A stretch of 9,994 nucleotides of DNA from Fidelibacterota bacterium (lineage in GTDB: Bacteria > Fidelibacterota > UBA2242), in the NCBI GenBank assembly GCA_023229045.1, contig JALOAB010000064.1, positions 1 through 9,994 on the forward strand, written 5' to 3'. How positions within the stretch are numbered: the first letter of the stretch is position 1; each line of letters opens with the position of its first letter. The position numbers were made by a program, and so were the translations under genes. The notes beneath the pieces are model-generated. The model saw nothing but the letters and a program-made list of their open reading frames with translations. It made no database searches and had not been told where the DNA came from. Below, piece after piece: positions 7,801 through 9,994 of the stretch.

Positions 7801-7943
7801 TTTACTCTGACGATCATACCGTTTGAATCGATCAGGCACAGACCGTCGAGTGATTTTTCCCAGATAGCCCGGGACAGATCGGTCGGCAAGTGATTTTCTG
7901 TCGGCGAAATATTGCTTTCGTTATGACCTTTCTTCGGACCCAT
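4866..7943 (-). CDS. Five-PAS hybrid sensor histidine kinase with C-terminal receiver
   Basis: This 1025-residue cytoplasmic kinase has no membrane segment or signal peptide. Five PAS-type sensor domains lie at about 26-136, 145-268, 275-393, 401-521 and 530-648. The phosphoacceptor region is GGIAHDFNNLL with His672. The ATPase domain shows the N box (N777 and N781 in NLTINAVQAM), G1 D821-TGIGI, the F box FDPYFST (835-841) and G2 GSGLGL (845-850). The receiver (about 903-1025) has acidic D908-D910, phosphoacceptor D957, S985/S986 and K1008. It would autophosphorylate His672 in response to a soluble ligand, redox or gas cue and pass phosphate to D957 or a partner. There is no output domain and no response-regulator gene nearby, so the partner is unlinked. 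ATG (7941-7943) has AAAGGGG at 7950-7956, 6 bases away. PAS1 and PAS3 are close copies of each other. A TetR gene is divergent. Confidence 0.95.
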   Translation of the reverse strand: MGPKKGHNESNISPTENHLPTDLSRAIWEKSLDGLCLIDSNGMIVRVNPVFCQMIGKTQTELEGQLLPVIYAEQDGRTVLTETIKQIQQKKIFSRLERNAILWNGREIWFELCNSLIEPEFGHCMLLGIFRDITEHRQTEQALRESERKLSTLVVNLPGAAYRCLNDAARTMIFISEECQALTGYPASDLIENKKISYNQIILPEDREYISKEIQTALKENSHFQLLYRIVTPENEEKWVWEQGIGIYDEKEQFLAIEGFILDISDKVKTYAALQSTETRFCSVWDGSFDGMRLTDKDGKMVAVNDAFCRQVGMRKSNLEGASMGIIYPVEQRAAIEKQYCENFKKRSIKSQVEACIQLWNDQTLWFEISSSFIENGEQTCMLSIFRNVTKRKKIEADLADSARRFRWLYEFAPIAYHTITPEGTIIDVNRQWCRIMGYDKEEVCGRPIFDFVIKSEREAARRSFAEKKLSKQPYITGHERRYLTKSGEVRTFAISDYFIVSEDGIIHSIQTTMSDITELKLTEEALRLSEAKFRNLVESSLDIIWQVDNSGKILYVSPNAKDVLRRAPDKIIGKLFMDIFPSHSVGGHLKNIAKLFAQHKAIKNYELVITNRHGQETILEVNAVPSYDGGAVPVGYIGTARDITLQKAAEKEQITVQKLESLCLLAGGIAHDFNNLLVGILGNISLAKMKIDDPEIHRIIERAEQAALRSRDLTQQLLTFAKGGAPIKEKISIAKFLRETVEFALAGSTISCRFDLADELPQIEADRGQLTQVIQNLTINAVQAMPSSGKLTITATAVDINPTIKLPVNSGYYLKIGISDTGIGIPHKLLTKIFDPYFSTKPHGSGLGLSVVYSIIQKHSGYIFVESKPGIGTTFTIYLPAIPGETKESSRQEVAIPHGSGKVLVMDDDELIREVAVGMISSLGYEVHPARNGEAAIQLYKSALDTGKPFDIVIMDLTIIGGMGGKETIVELKKIDPQIKALVSSGYSTDPIMSAPEKYGFLGVIAKPYRMEDLSRILKTHVVL

Positions 7944-7990
7944 TAAATTCCCCTTTTTACACTCATAACCTTGATTTTAAGACCGAGTGA

Positions 7991-8014
7991 TACTTGCTAT
8001 TTTATAGTAAAGTA
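7991..8014. promoter_or_regulatory. Imperfect palindrome in the kinase leader, possible operator
   Basis: TACTT (7991-7995) pairs with AAGTA (8010-8014), and CTAT (7997-8000) with ATAG (8004-8007), around a 3-base centre with one unpaired base on one side and two on the other. It lies about 48-71 bases before the kinase ATG. It contains ATAGTAAA (8004-8011), the same 8-mer that begins the larger inverted repeat at 8047-8054. Binding by a regulator is inference. Confidence 0.35.
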
Positions 8015-8046
8015 TCTGGACTGTCGTACGCCGTATTCACGCTCAA

Positions 8047-8075
8047 ATAGTAAAAAGGATAAACGAAATTAGCAA
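8047..8075 (-). promoter_or_regulatory. Possible promoter of the hybrid kinase gene
   Basis: On the minus strand TTGCTA (8070-8075) and TACTAT (8047-8052) are separated by exactly 17 bases. Each matches four of six consensus positions, so the call is weak. The predicted leader would be about 97 bases long and would include the palindrome at 7991-8014. Confidence 0.3.
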
Positions 8076-8089
8076 ATCGTTTTTTACTA
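8048..8089. promoter_or_regulatory. Long inverted repeat in the divergent kinase/TetR region
   Basis: TAGTAAAAA (8048-8056) and TTTTTACTA (8081-8089) are perfect 9-base inverted arms. Inside them AAACGA (8061-8066) and TCGTTT (8077-8082) are also inverted, so the whole forms a hairpin with a 6-base bulge (GGATAA) on the left arm and a 10-base loop. It overlaps the possible kinase promoter. It could be a protein-binding site or an mRNA leader structure. Confidence 0.45.
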
Positions 8090-8163
8090 CTGAGGCTTTA
8101 AGGCGCGAAATTGTTCTGTTCCATTCAAATTAGTGAATAAAAATACCGGCAATAAAAGAACAC

Positions 8164-8192
8164 TTGGATATATTAACAGTGTTAATTATATT
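8164..8192 (+). promoter_or_regulatory. Promoter of the TetR-family regulator gene
   Basis: TTGGAT (8164-8169) and TATATT (8187-8192) stand 17 bases apart on the plus strand, an optimal sigma-70 spacing. Transcription would start near 8199, giving a short leader of about 26 bases with AAAGGA (8210-8215) just before the start. The spacer is almost completely filled by a perfect palindrome. Confidence 0.65.
8172..8186. promoter_or_regulatory. Probable TetR autoregulatory operator (15-bp palindrome)
   Basis: ATTAACA-G-TGTTAAT is a perfect 7-1-7 palindrome lying inside the -35/-10 spacer of the TetR gene promoter. Size and placement are typical of TetR-family operators, where the repressor dimer blocks its own promoter. 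No second full copy was found elsewhere in the window, so the kinase is not obviously controlled through the same sequence. Confidence 0.6.
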
Positions 8193-8224
8193 ACCGCCGT
8201 TAAATATTTAAAGGAATGTTAATA

Positions 8225-8815
8225 GTGGTTAAAAAAGAAATACAGGAACAGCGTATTCGCGGTTACTTCATCGAGGCCACCAAGGAGTTGCTGAAAGGCG
8301 AAGGGCTCAAGAGTGTCAGCGTCCGGAATATTGCGGACCGGGCTGGTTATTCATACGCTACGCTTTATAATTACTTCAACGACGCTAAAGACCTGATTTT
8401 CGTCTGCGTCAAGGATTTCCAGGTCGAATGTGCCGCATTTGTCCGCAACGAAACCACCCCCGATATGCACGGGATTGAAAAGATCAAAGCGATTATTAAC
8501 GCCTATGTGAAGTATTTCGTACAATACCCGGGAATTTTCGAGTTATTTTTTCTGGAAAAAGTTGCGGATATCTCCAGTAAACAATCCACTATCGAGACAA
8601 TTTATTACCTGGCTGACAGTTTGTGTTATGAGGAATGGGCTTACTGCATCGCTGAAAAAATTATGACGAAAAAAGAATCCGATAGTCTCAAAGCCCAAAT
8701 CCGGAATGAGGTCGCCGGATTGTTGCTGTTTTATATCAACCGCCGGCAACCGGAAAAGTACCAGGATTTTGTAAACTTAACCCAAAATCAACTAAATCGT
8801 ATTCTGGATCGCTAA
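8225..8815 (+). CDS. TetR/AcrR-family transcriptional regulator
   Basis: The product (196 residues from the preferred start) has the typical TetR length. Its N-terminal helix-turn-helix spans about residues 10-55 with the signature SVRNIADRAGYSYATLYNYF (32-51), matching the family pattern of an A-AG-S-T-Y-YF helix-turn-helix. The C-terminal ligand and dimer domain is all-helical and too variable to name a ligand. Start choice: ATG at 8216-8218 has AAAGG only one base away, too close to work. GTG at 8225-8227 has AGGA (8212-8215) with 9 bases between, so it is preferred; the ATG would add three residues. The gene is divergent from the hybrid kinase. A perfect palindrome between its -35 and -10 boxes points to autorepression. 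A hairpin 20 bases after the stop may end the transcript. Confidence 0.9.
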   Translation: MVKKEIQEQRIRGYFIEATKELLKGEGLKSVSVRNIADRAGYSYATLYNYFNDAKDLIFVCVKDFQVECAAFVRNETTPDMHGIEKIKAIINAYVKYFVQYPGIFELFFLEKVADISSKQSTIETIYYLADSLCYEEWAYCIAEKIMTKKESDSLKAQIRNEVAGLLLFYINRRQPEKYQDFVNLTQNQLNRILDR

Positions 8816-8835
8816 ATCTACCGAACGGAAAATCT

Positions 8836-8854
8836 AAAATCGCGGTACGATTTT
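8836..8854 (+). terminator. Hairpin after the TetR gene, probable terminator
   Basis: AAAATCG (8836-8842) and CGATTTT (8848-8854) form a perfect 7-bp stem with loop CGGTA, 20 bases after the regulator stop codon. The four terminal T residues belong to the stem and are followed by CC, so the T-run is short and termination may be partial. Confidence 0.4.
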
Positions 8855-8912
8855 CCTATAAAGCCACCCCATACGACCAGGGAAAATTAATTATAAAGAA
8901 TAAAAACAATCG

Positions 8913-8930
8913 GGAGAAGATAGTTTCTCC
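8913..8930 (+). other. Hairpin in the helicase leader
   Basis: GGAGAA (8913-8918) and TTCTCC (8925-8930) are perfect inverted arms around a 6-base loop, 72 bases before the helicase ATG. The GGAGAA arm looks like a ribosome site that would be hidden, but no open frame follows at the right distance. Confidence 0.35.
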
Positions 8931-8944
8931 TTCAACCAGAAAAA

Positions 8945-8987
8945 AGGCTTCCTGCGAACCGGAAAACGATCTGAATCTCGTTAGCCT
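8945..8987 (+). other. Possible three-way junction in the helicase leader
   Basis: Outer arms AGGCT (8945-8949) and AGCCT (8983-8987) enclose TCC/GGA (8950-8952/8961-8963, 8-base loop) and AACGA/TCGTT (8965-8969/8978-8982, 8-base loop), with only one unpaired base at the junction. The element ends 15 bases before the helicase start codon. Stems are short, so this could be chance. Confidence 0.3.
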
Positions 8988-9002
8988 ATTAGAAAGTACA
9001 GT

Positions 9003-9994
<992 letters not shown>

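Overview
The window looks like ordinary chromosome of a Gram-negative, probably anaerobic or facultative bacterium. The support is an outer-membrane beta-barrel protein of the DUF5916 type with a signal peptide, an electron-transfer-flavoprotein beta subunit resembling the anaerobic, electron-bifurcating group, and a large soluble multi-PAS hybrid histidine kinase of a kind common in Deltaproteobacteria and in FCB-like or candidate phyla. Taxonomy cannot be fixed from the sequence alone. I see no transposase, phage gene, CRISPR array, tRNA or rRNA.

Layout. From 1 to 7943 every gene is on the minus strand. Reading from right to left these are: the PAS hybrid kinase (4866-7943), the DUF5916 outer-membrane protein (2096-4726), a short-chain dehydrogenase (1328-2035), a small DUF1330 protein (914-1201), a 307-base AT-rich gap, a previously unlisted 43-residue charged mini-protein (475-606), and the 5' part of etfB (1-410), which runs off the left edge. 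The mini-protein and etfB probably form one transcription unit that continues outside the window, where etfA would be expected.

At 7944-8224 the strand switches. This divergent control region separates the kinase from a TetR-family regulator (8225-8815, plus strand). It holds a clear sigma-70-like promoter for the regulator, with a perfect 15-bp palindrome filling the -35/-10 spacer, which is the classical arrangement for autorepression. Two further inverted repeats lie nearer the kinase and share an ATAGTAAA half-site. A DEAD-box RNA helicase (9003 to the right edge, cut before its last motif) follows the regulator after a 187-base leader. That leader contains a terminator-like hairpin, a second hairpin, and a possible compact three-way junction just before the start codon.

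How the genes may work together: the TetR regulator could control itself and perhaps the divergent kinase. The kinase has no membrane segments, five PAS domains and a C-terminal receiver, so it would sense a cytoplasmic cue and pass phosphate to an unlinked partner. The remaining genes show no obvious shared pathway. No complete novel system is visible. The parts most worth a second look are the mini-protein ahead of etfB, the regulatory region around 7990-8192, the helicase leader, and the internal PAS duplication in the kinase.
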